Source: Bacteroidales bacterium
GTDB taxonomy: Bacteria > Bacteroidota > Bacteroidia > Bacteroidales > FEN-979
Assembly (NCBI GenBank): GCA_023231005.1
Contig: JALNWG010000012.1
Span: 1 to 64,000, forward strand
DNA length: 64,000 bases
Direction: 5' to 3'
This document shows, one piece after another, positions 8,534-16,533 of this stretch. The notes beneath the pieces were generated by a model, which worked only from the letters and a program-made list of their open reading frames with translations, did no database searches and was not told the origin of the DNA. The position numbers and the translations under genes are program-made. Position 1 is the first letter of the stretch; the number at the start of each line of letters is the position of its first letter.

Positions 8534-9634
8534 ATGCGTGACCCTAACGACCAAAAATTTCCTCCTGTTTGGCTGGTTAAAGCCATACAAATTTTCAGAG
8601 ATTCCCTGATTCGCCTGAATAAAAAAATGTTTCCTGGAAATGTGGTACTCTATGAACAATTCCAATCATTCTGGGTACTGCCATCTCTCTACGTTGCAGC
8701 TAAACTTGATATTGCAACCTGCCTCAAATCTGGCCCCCTTTCATCCAAAACAATTGCTCAAAGAGTAAATGCAAATGACACCAACATTACCCGCATTTTA
8801 AGAGCGCTTTGTAGTCAGGGTATCTTCAAACAACTTAAAGATGGTCGATTTGCCCTCAACAATTTGGCAATGGGGTTGCTCAATGAATCCGGATCTCTCC
8901 GCTACATGATCCTCCATCACCTGGGACCAATAAACTGGAATTTAATGAGTAACCTCGAATATGCTGTAAAATCCGGTCATGACGCTTTTACAAATAAATA
9001 TGGAGAACCTATTTACGATTACCTTCGCCATCATCCGGACGAATATTCAACTTTCGACCAATCAATGTCCAACTTGTCAGATTTGAGTCTGACTCCTATA
9101 CTCAATGCATATAATTTCTCAAAATTCCCGGTAATTGCTGATATTGGAGGAGGAGAAGGTTTTTTCCTGGCCAATATTCTCAAGCGGAACAAATCCTCCC
9201 GGGGTATTTTGTTCGATCTCCCGGAAGCGCTTGAAAAAGCTCCGACTATGCTCGAACACTTCGGAACTCATCAAAGAATTGATATTATTCCGGGAGATTT
9301 TTTTAAAGAAGTGAACTTTAGCGCTGATCTCTACCTTTTGAAAAATATTATTCATAACTGGGATGATCAGCATTGTATCTTGTTATTGAAAAATATATCC
9401 CGGCAAATCAAACCGGATTCCCGATTGATCATTTTTGAAATGATGATCCATGATAACAACTTGGCGGAATTGGTCAAATTACTTGACATTCAAATGCTCG
9501 CAACAATGCCTGGCGGAAAAGAACGAACTCGGGAAGAATTTGCCTTCATTCTGAAAGAATCGGGATTTGAATTGACTAAAATCATTCCTACCATCGCCCC
9601 CATTTGCCTGATTGAAGCAAAAAAACATGAGTAA
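8534..9634 (+). CDS. SAM-dependent O-methyltransferase, plant/antibiotic family 2 type
   Basis: This 366-aa protein matches family-2 O-methyltransferases. Residues 45-120 form a winged-helix dimerisation domain (LPSLYVAAKLDIATCL, IAQRVNANDTNITRILRALCSQGIF). The catalytic Rossmann domain has the SAM loop VIADIGGGEGFFLANIL starting at about Asp203, and the family-typical LLKNIIHNWDD, where the His in that stretch is usually the general base. The C-terminal MPGGKERTREEF.FILKESGF motif is also typical. Relatives methylate phenolic or polyketide hydroxyls. The gene overlaps the ABC permease start by 8 bp (ATGAGTAA), so the two are translationally coupled. It supports a small-molecule cluster with an aromatic or enolic product (inference). 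Confidence 0.85.
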   Translation: MRDPNDQKFPPVWLVKAIQIFRDSLIRLNKKMFPGNVVLYEQFQSFWVLPSLYVAAKLDIATCLKSGPLSSKTIAQRVNANDTNITRILRALCSQGIFKQLKDGRFALNNLAMGLLNESGSLRYMILHHLGPINWNLMSNLEYAVKSGHDAFTNKYGEPIYDYLRHHPDEYSTFDQSMSNLSDLSLTPILNAYNFSKFPVIADIGGGEGFFLANILKRNKSSRGILFDLPEALEKAPTMLEHFGTHQRIDIIPGDFFKEVNFSADLYLLKNIIHNWDDQHCILLLKNISRQIKPDSRLIIFEMMIHDNNLAELVKLLDIQMLATMPGGKERTREEFAFILKESGFELTKIIPTIAPICLIEAKKHE

Positions 9635-10814
9635 ACTCCAGGCGATTCTTAAAAAAGAACTTCTTCTCCTGTCGCGTGACTTCCCGGGACTTATCATCCT
9701 CTTTATCATGCCTGTTTTACTCATTTTTGTTGTTACCCTCGCTCAGGAAAATGCTGTAAAAATCCAGCAGATCAAAACACCGGTTCTTTGGGTTGACGAA
9801 ACAAAGGATCCCGGCTCTGAAAAAATTATTGGAAATCTGCAGGCTTCGGGCTTTTTCCAGGTAATAAATACCATCGATCACATTCCGGTCACCAGAACCA
9901 AAATACAACAAATGATCAGCTGCGGAGATTATAAATTCGGGGTCGTCGTTCAATCCTCCGATTCCTCAATTTTACTGATTCTTGACCCTACTCTTCAGGA
10001 AAACTACCGGAATTCTGTGGTCCATTCACTAACCTACCTTATCAATACAACACTCACCCACGATGCCATGGATAAACTTATAGAAAACATGGCAGGGAAT
10101 ATGAAACCCATTGTTGATAAAATGATTCAGAAAACAATGCGAAACCTTCCTGTTATTAAAGAAACATTTGCCTTGAAAGATAAATCCACCATTAAACCCA
10201 ATGTTATCCAAAATAATGTTCCCGGATTCATTCTTTTTGCTATGTTTTTTATTGTCATTCCATTGGCAGGTAGCATGATCACAGAAAAAAAAGAAGGGAG
10301 TTTCCAAAGACTTTCTACGCTTCCTATTGGTTTTTTCAAAATTCTGACGGGTAAGGTTTTGATTTATTTTTTCGTATGCATGATCCAATTTGTTTTGATG
10401 ATGAGCATTGGCTTATGGGTTTTCCCGACTTTCTTTGGTTTTCCTGCACTGCAAATCGGTCATCAGTATTTCGCTATTATTATTTCAACCATCTCTGCAT
10501 CGTTAGCCGCTATCGGATTCGGGTTGTTGGTAGGCGCTTTGTCCACAACGCAAAATCAAGCTGCCCTTTTTGGTTCTGTAATGGTAGTTATTCTGGGCGT
10601 ATTAAGTGGCACCTTCCTTCCCATATACCTGATGCCAAACATAATTCAATACGTCAGCTACCTTTCTCCAATGCGCTGGGGTATAGATAATTATATTAAT
10701 TTGTTTATTCGTGAAGGGGATCTGATCTCTGTTTTGCCAAATACCATTTTACTACTTTTGTTTTTTGGTTTTGCAATGAAGATTAGCATTGTTATTTTTG
10801 CAAAACGAAATTAA
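9627..10814 (+). CDS. ABC-2 type transporter permease
   Basis: The 395-aa membrane protein has one N-terminal helix (about residues 19-38, LIILFIMPVLLIFVVTLA), a large periplasmic loop of about 170 residues, and five C-terminal helices. It carries the NVPGFILFAMFFIVIPLAGSM and EGSFQRLSTLP segments typical of ABC-2 exporters. An upstream TTG at 9612 exists, but the ATG at 9627 overlapping the methyltransferase stop is preferred. No ABC ATPase is encoded anywhere nearby, so the nucleotide-binding partner must lie left of the window or elsewhere. The context suggests export of the cluster product or of a lipid-linked intermediate. Confidence 0.85.
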   Translation: MSKLQAILKKELLLLSRDFPGLIILFIMPVLLIFVVTLAQENAVKIQQIKTPVLWVDETKDPGSEKIIGNLQASGFFQVINTIDHIPVTRTKIQQMISCGDYKFGVVVQSSDSSILLILDPTLQENYRNSVVHSLTYLINTTLTHDAMDKLIENMAGNMKPIVDKMIQKTMRNLPVIKETFALKDKSTIKPNVIQNNVPGFILFAMFFIVIPLAGSMITEKKEGSFQRLSTLPIGFFKILTGKVLIYFFVCMIQFVLMMSIGLWVFPTFFGFPALQIGHQYFAIIISTISASLAAIGFGLLVGALSTTQNQAALFGSVMVVILGVLSGTFLPIYLMPNIIQYVSYLSPMRWGIDNYINLFIREGDLISVLPNTILLLLFFGFAMKISIVIFAKRN

Positions 10815-10838
10815 CCATTATATGAATCGTTATTGTCC

Positions 10839-11348
10839 ATGAAAGAAAAGGATGGGTTTATTAATTGTCCGGAACAACAAATGATTTTATATGTTGAAAA
10901 AGATGATGGGAAATATGGACCGATGCAGACCGGTTCCTATATTTCTTCCAACTTTTTGGATGATTTTTTCACGAAACGTAAAAATTTAGAAAAGGATTTA
11001 AGAGACCAACTCTGCCTGGGAAAAATCAGTCCTATTCAATATTATAGGATACTCGAAGATCTGACCCTTTCAGAGCTTTCGGCCAGAGTAGGGATCAGAA
11101 AATCAAAAGTAAAAAAACATCTGGACATAAAAGGATTTGGCGATATAACTGCCGCCGAACTGGTGAAATATGCTTTGGTTTTCAATGTTCCTGTTCCAAA
11201 TTTATTACAGGTTATATTAGTTGAAATAAATCAGGAAATTGAATCACTTATCACCCTTGAAAATAAAACTGGGAACATCTTCATTTCTCAAACCGGAACT
11301 GCAAATCCATACTTTGTGCTGACAAAAATTGAAGAAAAAAAGAGATGA
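10839..11348 (+). CDS. Helix-turn-helix-like protein of unknown function
   Basis: This 169-aa protein starts at ATG 10839; an in-frame TTG at 10833 would add two residues. Residues about 74-120 (LTLSELSARVGIRKSKVKKHLDIKGFGDITAAELVKYALVFNV) have the spacing of a helix-turn-helix with an XRE-like flavour. The flanking N-terminal part (MILYVEKDDGKYGPMQTGSY) is unassigned. It overlaps the BtrH-type gene by 4 bp (ATGA), so the two are made together. It could be a pathway regulator or an accessory protein for the acyltransferase; nothing in the sequence decides between these. Confidence 0.55.
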   Translation: MKEKDGFINCPEQQMILYVEKDDGKYGPMQTGSYISSNFLDDFFTKRKNLEKDLRDQLCLGKISPIQYYRILEDLTLSELSARVGIRKSKVKKHLDIKGFGDITAAELVKYALVFNVPVPNLLQVILVEINQEIESLITLENKTGNIFISQTGTANPYFVLTKIEEKKR

Positions 11349-12352
11349 TTATTTCTAATTTTGATCATAAAATGGCCGCCCATTGTGAATCGGGAACCAT
11401 TACATCTTTATTAAAATACGCCGGGCTCGATATCACGGAACCACTTGTTTTTGGTATCTCGAGCGGGATTTTTTTTGGCTATTTCCATAAATCAAAATCC
11501 TTTGCCTTCCCTACCTTTATTGTCAGGAGTAGACCAGGACAAATGCGGAAAAACATAGAAAAACGGTTGGGGTTGCGTTTTACTTCTTATACCTTTAACG
11601 ACCCTGTTAAAGGAATGTACACCCTTGATCAATTGCTTTCCAAAAATATCCCCACTGCCTGCCAGGTCGATTTTTTTTATATGGATTATGTCCCGTCTTG
11701 GGAAAAAGTTCATATCAACGTCCATTTCATGGTCGCTGTTGGTAAAGAAGGTGATACGTACAAAATCAGCGATTCCTATTTCCCAACTATGGTGGAACTC
11801 AATCATTCCGCTCTCGAAAAAGGACGCTTTGCTGGCGGAAGTATGTCTCCAAAAGGTTTTATTTTCCACACAGACAAAATTCCTCAAACCATCGATTATC
11901 AATCAGCAATCACAAAGGGAATTAAAAAAGCGTGCTTTAACATGCTCAAAATCCCCCTCCCCTTTATAGGTATCCGGGGAATGCGTATGTTCGCAAAAAA
12001 AATCATGGAATGGCCTAACCTCGCAAGGGATACGGAACACCTTTCCCACGAAATCATGAAGATTAATATCCTGCTTGAAGATCAGGGAACAGGAGGTGCA
12101 GGATTTCGTTTTATGTACGCCACTTTCCTGCAACAAGCATCAGAGATCATTCAAAAACCACAGTTAAAAGAATTATCAAAACAATTGATGGAAATTGGAG
12201 ATGGTTGGCGTGAAATTTCTCTTTTTTCGGCCAGGATCGGAAAAAATCGTGACCTTGGACAAGATAAATTGAAACAATTAAGTGATATGATTTCTGATCG
12301 TGCTCAGGTAGAAGAAATGTTTTTTAATCAACTGGCCAAAACAATTCATTAA
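11345..12352 (+). CDS. BtrH N-terminal-domain acyltransferase-like protein
   Basis: The 335-aa protein opens with MAAHCESGTITSLLKYAGLDITEPLVFGISSG, which fits the BtrH N-terminal domain pattern (HCE ... LVFGI.SG), with Cys14 as the expected nucleophile. The second half is mostly helical, as in the DUF4872-like part of BtrH-type proteins. In butirosin biosynthesis BtrH moves an acyl group from the carrier protein BtrI onto an aminoglycoside amine (established for that family). Here an acyl carrier protein gene follows 22 bp downstream, which strongly suggests that this protein uses it as donor. The His and Asp partners of the catalytic Cys were not placed with certainty; HINVHFMVAVGKEGDTYKISDSYFP (about 122-146) is the likely region. 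Confidence 0.8.
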   Translation: MIISNFDHKMAAHCESGTITSLLKYAGLDITEPLVFGISSGIFFGYFHKSKSFAFPTFIVRSRPGQMRKNIEKRLGLRFTSYTFNDPVKGMYTLDQLLSKNIPTACQVDFFYMDYVPSWEKVHINVHFMVAVGKEGDTYKISDSYFPTMVELNHSALEKGRFAGGSMSPKGFIFHTDKIPQTIDYQSAITKGIKKACFNMLKIPLPFIGIRGMRMFAKKIMEWPNLARDTEHLSHEIMKINILLEDQGTGGAGFRFMYATFLQQASEIIQKPQLKELSKQLMEIGDGWREISLFSARIGKNRDLGQDKLKQLSDMISDRAQVEEMFFNQLAKTIH

Positions 12353-12374
12353 TATTAAATCAAAAATACTGACT

Positions 12375-12659
12375 ATGTCACCCCCGACTGATGCACTGAA
12401 ACATGACATTAAACAACTAATAATGAATACATTGGGAATCAATGATGTGGACATTAAGGAAATTGATGATGAAAAACCACTTTTTGGGGGTGATAATGCC
12501 TTAACTCTTGATTCAGTAGATGCCATTGAAATTATTATGGCCATTCAAAGAACTTATGGAATCCGCATTTCTGACCAGCATCTTGCCCGGGAAGTCGTTC
12601 GCTCCATCAACAGCATTGCCAAATTTATTAGTGACAATCAAGCTACTTTAAAAAATTAA
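12375..12659 (+). CDS. Acyl carrier protein
   Basis: This 94-aa acidic protein has the acyl carrier four-helix pattern and the phosphopantetheine site LTLDSVDAIEI, with Ser47 as attachment residue (DSV in place of the common DSL). The loop before it (DDEKPLFGGDNALTLDS) is typical of stand-alone carrier proteins in secondary metabolism and aryl-polyene or resorcinol-type clusters rather than of housekeeping AcpP. It lies between the BtrH-type gene and the sulfotransferase-like gene. It should carry the acyl intermediate that the PaaK-like enzyme activates and the BtrH-type protein transfers (inference). Confidence 0.9.
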   Translation: MSPPTDALKHDIKQLIMNTLGINDVDIKEIDDEKPLFGGDNALTLDSVDAIEIIMAIQRTYGIRISDQHLAREVVRSINSIAKFISDNQATLKN

Positions 12660-12670
12660 CCTGACTGTTT

Positions 12671-13756
12671 TTGAAAGACTCTTACCTCACCGCTGGAATT
12701 AAACTCAACCGGTTGATCGGATTGTTGAAAAATAACAATCTTACCTATTCTCCTGCAACTTTGTTAAGAATTGCCTTTCTTCTTCAAAGTGCATGCTGGT
12801 CTTCTGTTTTTTCCTTTTTTGAAACAATTCGGTATTCTAAAACATTAAAAAATATACCAATACCTCCTGATCCTGTTTTTATCATCGGGCATTGGAGAAC
12901 TGGTTCAACCTTACTTCACCAAATAATGAACCTGGATCCCAATCTTCATGCCCCTACTCTTTTCCAGGTAGCTATTCCAAACAGTTTCCTTATTTCCTAT
13001 CCCTATTATAGACCCGTTTTTAACTGTGTTGTTGCAAAACACCGGCCAATGGATATGGTGAAACTCGGCATGGACGAACCTCAGGAAGATGAATATGCCA
13101 TTTACCGGCTTACCGACACTTCTCCGCTGGAAGATCTTGTATTCCCAAAATCCAAAACCTATTTCCTGCTGAACTCAGATAAATTAGATCCAAAAAACAA
13201 ATTGAACAATTGGAAAAGCCAAGTACAGTCTTACTTTACTAAGCTTTATTTCCATAGTAATAAAACCATTGTTTCCAAAAACCCTTTCAACTCTTTCAGG
13301 ATCCAATTATTATTAAATATCTTCCCTCAAGCAAAATTTATTCATATCCATCGTCACCCCTATGATGTGATACCTTCAACTATCCACATGTGGGATATCG
13401 TTCAGCGTCAAAATTGCCTGAATAACAACTGCCATTGCCCGGAAATAAAAGAGGTTATTACGGTTATGGATCAATTATTAACATCCATTGAGCAGGGATT
13501 TCAGCTCCTTCCTGAAAATCAAAAAGCGGAAATTCGGTTTGAAGATTTAGAAAAGAACCCGGAATTTGAAATGAAAAAGTTATATGCCTCTTTGAACATG
13601 CCATTTCTCCCCGAATTCGAAAACAAAATAAACATTTTCATAAAAGGAATGGATAAGTTTGAGAAAAATGAATTTTCACTCACAGCAGATGAAAAAGCAG
13701 ACATCAACAAGGGATTGAAAGTACACATGAATCGATTGGGATATACCATTCAATAA
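12671..13756 (+). CDS. Sulfotransferase-family protein
   Basis: The 361-aa protein carries the 5'-phosphosulfate binding loop FIIGHWRTGSTLLHQIMN (about residues 73-90) and a later segment FIHIHRHPYDVIPSTIHMW (about 225-243) that corresponds to the 3'-phosphate motif of PAPS-dependent sulfotransferases. The start is TTG at 12671: an in-frame TGA lies at 12662-12664 and the next Met is inside the P-loop helix, so no other start keeps the domain intact. There is a four-Cys patch, QRQNCLNNNCHCPEI, that is not needed for the fold. No PAPS-synthesis genes are in the window. Some bacterial relatives work on carrier-bound or lipid substrates; sulfation of the product is inferred from the family only. 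Confidence 0.8.
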   Translation: MKDSYLTAGIKLNRLIGLLKNNNLTYSPATLLRIAFLLQSACWSSVFSFFETIRYSKTLKNIPIPPDPVFIIGHWRTGSTLLHQIMNLDPNLHAPTLFQVAIPNSFLISYPYYRPVFNCVVAKHRPMDMVKLGMDEPQEDEYAIYRLTDTSPLEDLVFPKSKTYFLLNSDKLDPKNKLNNWKSQVQSYFTKLYFHSNKTIVSKNPFNSFRIQLLLNIFPQAKFIHIHRHPYDVIPSTIHMWDIVQRQNCLNNNCHCPEIKEVITVMDQLLTSIEQGFQLLPENQKAEIRFEDLEKNPEFEMKKLYASLNMPFLPEFENKINIFIKGMDKFEKNEFSLTADEKADINKGLKVHMNRLGYTIQ

Positions 13757-13763
13757 ATAGTTG

Positions 13764-13771
13764 TATTTTTG
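13764..13771 (+). promoter_or_regulatory. Bacteroidota -7 box TATTTTTG
   Basis: An exact TAnnTTTG match ends 30 bp before the ATG at 13802, in the gap after the sulfotransferase-like gene. A TTGG at 13736-13739 is too distant for a standard -33 box. It may drive the beta-barrel gene and the PaaK-like gene separately. Confidence 0.4.
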
Positions 13772-13801
13772 GAAAAAAGTATCTAAAATTTGACAACAGC
13801 C

Positions 13802-14494
13802 ATGAAAAGAATCACTCTTTTTTTGATTTTTCTGGTTCTGTGTAGCACAGAACTTGTTTTTTCCCAGGAATCAAACACTACCAGGCAAAATAATATTAGA
13901 GGCGGCTTTTATCTGAAGGCTGGCGCGGTTCTCCCTGTAGGATCTTATGCAACTACGCAATTTACGCCTATGAATAATCAAACACAGTATGGGGTAGCAT
14001 CATTGTCCTATCTCCCGGCAAAAATTGGAGCTGCCATGGATATGGGATACCTCATCTATATTGGACCTGCATTTGCAAATAACCTTATCCGGGCTGGAAT
14101 GGATGCCACTTTTATGAGTTTCTCCTTTAACTCAACAAGCGCCTATGATCAAAATAAAAAATATGAACACTATTATTATTTCGGAGGACAAAAATTTGGA
14201 CCACTCGTCACCATCAACCCGGTGGATCGATTGATGATTGATCTTTCTTATAAGATCAATGCAAATTTTTCATATTATTTCGGCGAATGGCACGACCTTT
14301 CAACAAGTCAATTTTCAAAATACGGCAAAAATTTATTTATGCAGGAAATTAGTATGAGCGTCCGATACAGAATTATGGTGATGTCATTTCAATATAATTT
14401 TGGAAATATGAACTACGACAACTTCGATAATACTCGAACAAAACAAACCATTAATGCCAATACTTTCCGAATTCTTTTTGGTGTTAAATTTTAA
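13802..14494 (+). CDS. Secreted outer-membrane beta-barrel-like protein
   Basis: This 230-aa protein starts at ATG 13802 (a TTG at 13790 only adds four residues). It has a clear signal peptide ending in VFSQ. The mature part is rich in Gly, Tyr, Phe and Asn with alternating hydrophobicity (GGFYLKAGAVLPVGSY, MSVRYRIMVMSFQYNFG) and ends in FGVKF, a terminal aromatic as in outer-membrane barrels. It resembles the outer-membrane beta-barrel proteins common in Bacteroidota. No function is known. The position between the sulfotransferase-like and PaaK-like genes suggests a surface or export link to the cluster. Confidence 0.65.
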   Translation: MKRITLFLIFLVLCSTELVFSQESNTTRQNNIRGGFYLKAGAVLPVGSYATTQFTPMNNQTQYGVASLSYLPAKIGAAMDMGYLIYIGPAFANNLIRAGMDATFMSFSFNSTSAYDQNKKYEHYYYFGGQKFGPLVTINPVDRLMIDLSYKINANFSYYFGEWHDLSTSQFSKYGKNLFMQEISMSVRYRIMVMSFQYNFGNMNYDNFDNTRTKQTINANTFRILFGVKF

Positions 14495-14521
14495 AAACTC
14501 GAAAAATATCACTGCCCTATA

Positions 14522-15829
14522 ATGTCTGAAACTAGTTTTTTACCTGCCATAGAAAACGCTTCCCCGACTGAAATATTAACATACCAGAATTCCCGTCTTA
14601 CAGAAGCATTAAACTATCTGAGCAATAATTCCCCTTTTTACCAGGAGATGTTTTTAAAAAATTCTATTGATCCTTCAAAAATCAGGACCATTAAGGATTT
14701 GATTAATATCCCGGTAACAACCAAATACGATTTACAACAACGAAATGAGGACTTTCTATGTGTTCCTAAATCCCAAATCATTGATTTCATTACAACTTCA
14801 GGTACATTAGGCGACCCGGTTACTTTCGCCATGACAAATCAGGATTTGGATCGACTTGCATATAACGAGGCCATTTCATTTACCTGTGCCGATGGAAGAA
14901 AAACCGATATTTACCAGTTGATGACAACCATCGACCGCCGGTTTATGGCTGGATTAGCTTATTTTCTAGGAATCAGAATGTTGGGCGCAGGCATTGTTCG
15001 TGTTGGCAATGGAATCCCTGAACTTCAGTGGGATACCATCCAAAGAATAAAACCAAATGCCATCATTGCCGTCCCCTCCTTTATTCTGAAAATCATCGAA
15101 TATGCTGAACTTCACAAAATCGACTATAGAAACAGTAGTGTGAAAAGAGCAGTTTGTATTGGCGAACCACTTAGGAATATTAATCTTTCACTCAATACAC
15201 TAGGAAGAAAAATAAAGGAAAAATGGCCAATCCATCTTTATTCTACCTATGCATCCACCGAAATGGGGACAACATTTACCGAATGTAGCGCAGGAACCGG
15301 TGGACACCATCATCCGGAACTGATTATTGTTGAATTTCTCGACGATGACGACCGTCCGGTAAAAGAAGGTGAACTTGGAGAAGTAACAGTAACAACATTG
15401 GGTGTGCAGGGAATGCCATTGCTTAGGTTTAAAACCGGCGACATTTGTTACCATTATACAGAACCATGCTCATGTGGCAGAAATACCATGCGTCTTGGTC
15501 CTGTGATCGGAAGAAAAAATCAAATGATTAAATACAAAGGGACGACTTTATTCCCACCCGCGCTATATGATATCTTGGATAATATTGATTTCATTTCAAG
15601 CTACGTTGTTGAAGTCTTTACCAACCAAATTGGGACGGATGAAATTCTGATCCATATCGGTAGTAATTTCCCCATTGAACAAAAAGAAAAAGATATTAAA
15701 GACCATTTCAGAGCAAAATTAAGGGTCGCCCCTTTAATCAAGTTTCAAACCAATGAAGCAATTGGAGATATGCAATCCTTAAAAACAAGTCGTAAACCAA
15801 TAAAATTTATTGATAACCGAGATAAGTAA
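14522..15829 (+). CDS. Phenylacetate-CoA ligase (PaaK)-like adenylating enzyme
   Basis: The 435-aa protein is a PaaK-type ANL enzyme. It has the P-loop FITTSGTLGDPV (about residues 88-99), the A5-like YSTYASTEMGTTFTEC, the GELGEVTVTTLG and MPLLRFKTGDIC segments and a C-terminal lid domain. A four-Cys-like element (CYHYTEPCSCGRNTMRLGPVIGR) matches the PaaK-characteristic loop. The reaction is ATP-dependent adenylation of a carboxylic acid followed by thioester formation on CoA or on a carrier-protein arm. With a free carrier protein nearby, loading of an aryl or short acid is the natural inference. It is the last gene of the putative cluster. Confidence 0.85.
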   Translation: MSETSFLPAIENASPTEILTYQNSRLTEALNYLSNNSPFYQEMFLKNSIDPSKIRTIKDLINIPVTTKYDLQQRNEDFLCVPKSQIIDFITTSGTLGDPVTFAMTNQDLDRLAYNEAISFTCADGRKTDIYQLMTTIDRRFMAGLAYFLGIRMLGAGIVRVGNGIPELQWDTIQRIKPNAIIAVPSFILKIIEYAELHKIDYRNSSVKRAVCIGEPLRNINLSLNTLGRKIKEKWPIHLYSTYASTEMGTTFTECSAGTGGHHHPELIIVEFLDDDDRPVKEGELGEVTVTTLGVQGMPLLRFKTGDICYHYTEPCSCGRNTMRLGPVIGRKNQMIKYKGTTLFPPALYDILDNIDFISSYVVEVFTNQIGTDEILIHIGSNFPIEQKEKDIKDHFRAKLRVAPLIKFQTNEAIGDMQSLKTSRKPIKFIDNRDK

Positions 15830-15840
15830 ATCATTTTTTA

Positions 15841-15848
15841 TATTTTTG
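15841..15848 (+). promoter_or_regulatory. Bacteroidota -7 box TATTTTTG
   Basis: An exact TAnnTTTG match lies 55 bp before the ATG at 15904, after the PaaK-like stop. It fits an independent promoter for the small secreted protein and marks the probable right border of the biosynthetic cluster. Confidence 0.4.
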
Positions 15849-15903
15849 GTTATTGGTATTATTACATTTTCCCTTAAAAATTATTGTTCTAAACCTTGAT
15901 CGT

Positions 15904-16521
15904 ATGATTATGAAAAAAACCAGGATTATCATCTTATTGAGCGTCTTCATGTTCTTTACCCTTGAAAACTTCGCTCAGAAAATCAAGTCAGGCGATGTCA
16001 AAATGTTAAAAGGTCAGACCTCCCTGAACCTTCAATATGATTATTCTAAAATGGCTGTCGGAAAGTACAAAAATGAAAAGGATTATGTGGCTGACCATAC
16101 TGCTACCATGAATAAGCAAAAGCCAGGATCCGGTGATCAATGGGCCGAATCTTGGGTAACCGACAGAGCTGCAAGATTCCAACCGATGTTCGAAAAAAAT
16201 TTCAATGCTAAACTTTCTGATGTTGGCGTAACAGCAAAAGAAGGAGCTTCAAATGCAAAATATACCATCATTCTAAGGACTGTTTTCGTGGAACCTGGTT
16301 TCAACGTCGGGATCACCCGCAAAAACGCCTATATTGATGTGATTGCTGACATTGTGGAGACCTCCTCCCCGGATAAAATTCTGGCTACTATCGAAATGAA
16401 TAAGCTACAGAATGTTAATATGATGGGCTATGATTATGATACCGGTGGACGGATTCAAAGCTGTTACGACCGTACTGGCGATAATCTTGGTAAATTTCTT
16501 GTTAAAAATGCTTTTGAATAA
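15904..16521 (+). CDS. Secreted protein of unknown function
   Basis: This 205-aa protein starts at ATG 15904 or 15910 (MIMKKTRIIILL...). A longer in-frame TTG start at 15853 would place 17 odd residues before an otherwise ideal signal peptide that ends at FAQ. The mature protein contains SLNLQYDYSKMAVGKYKNEKDYV and TIILRTVFVEPGFNVGI, with a C-terminal MNKLQNVNMMGYDYDTGGRI. It resembles periplasmic or surface proteins of Bacteroidota that are annotated only as hypothetical. It converges with the amidohydrolase gene with 12 bp between the stops, and no strong terminator hairpin is visible there. Confidence 0.6.
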   Translation: MIMKKTRIIILLSVFMFFTLENFAQKIKSGDVKMLKGQTSLNLQYDYSKMAVGKYKNEKDYVADHTATMNKQKPGSGDQWAESWVTDRAARFQPMFEKNFNAKLSDVGVTAKEGASNAKYTIILRTVFVEPGFNVGITRKNAYIDVIADIVETSSPDKILATIEMNKLQNVNMMGYDYDTGGRIQSCYDRTGDNLGKFLVKNAFE

Positions 16522-16533
16522 TTGCCGGTTCTT

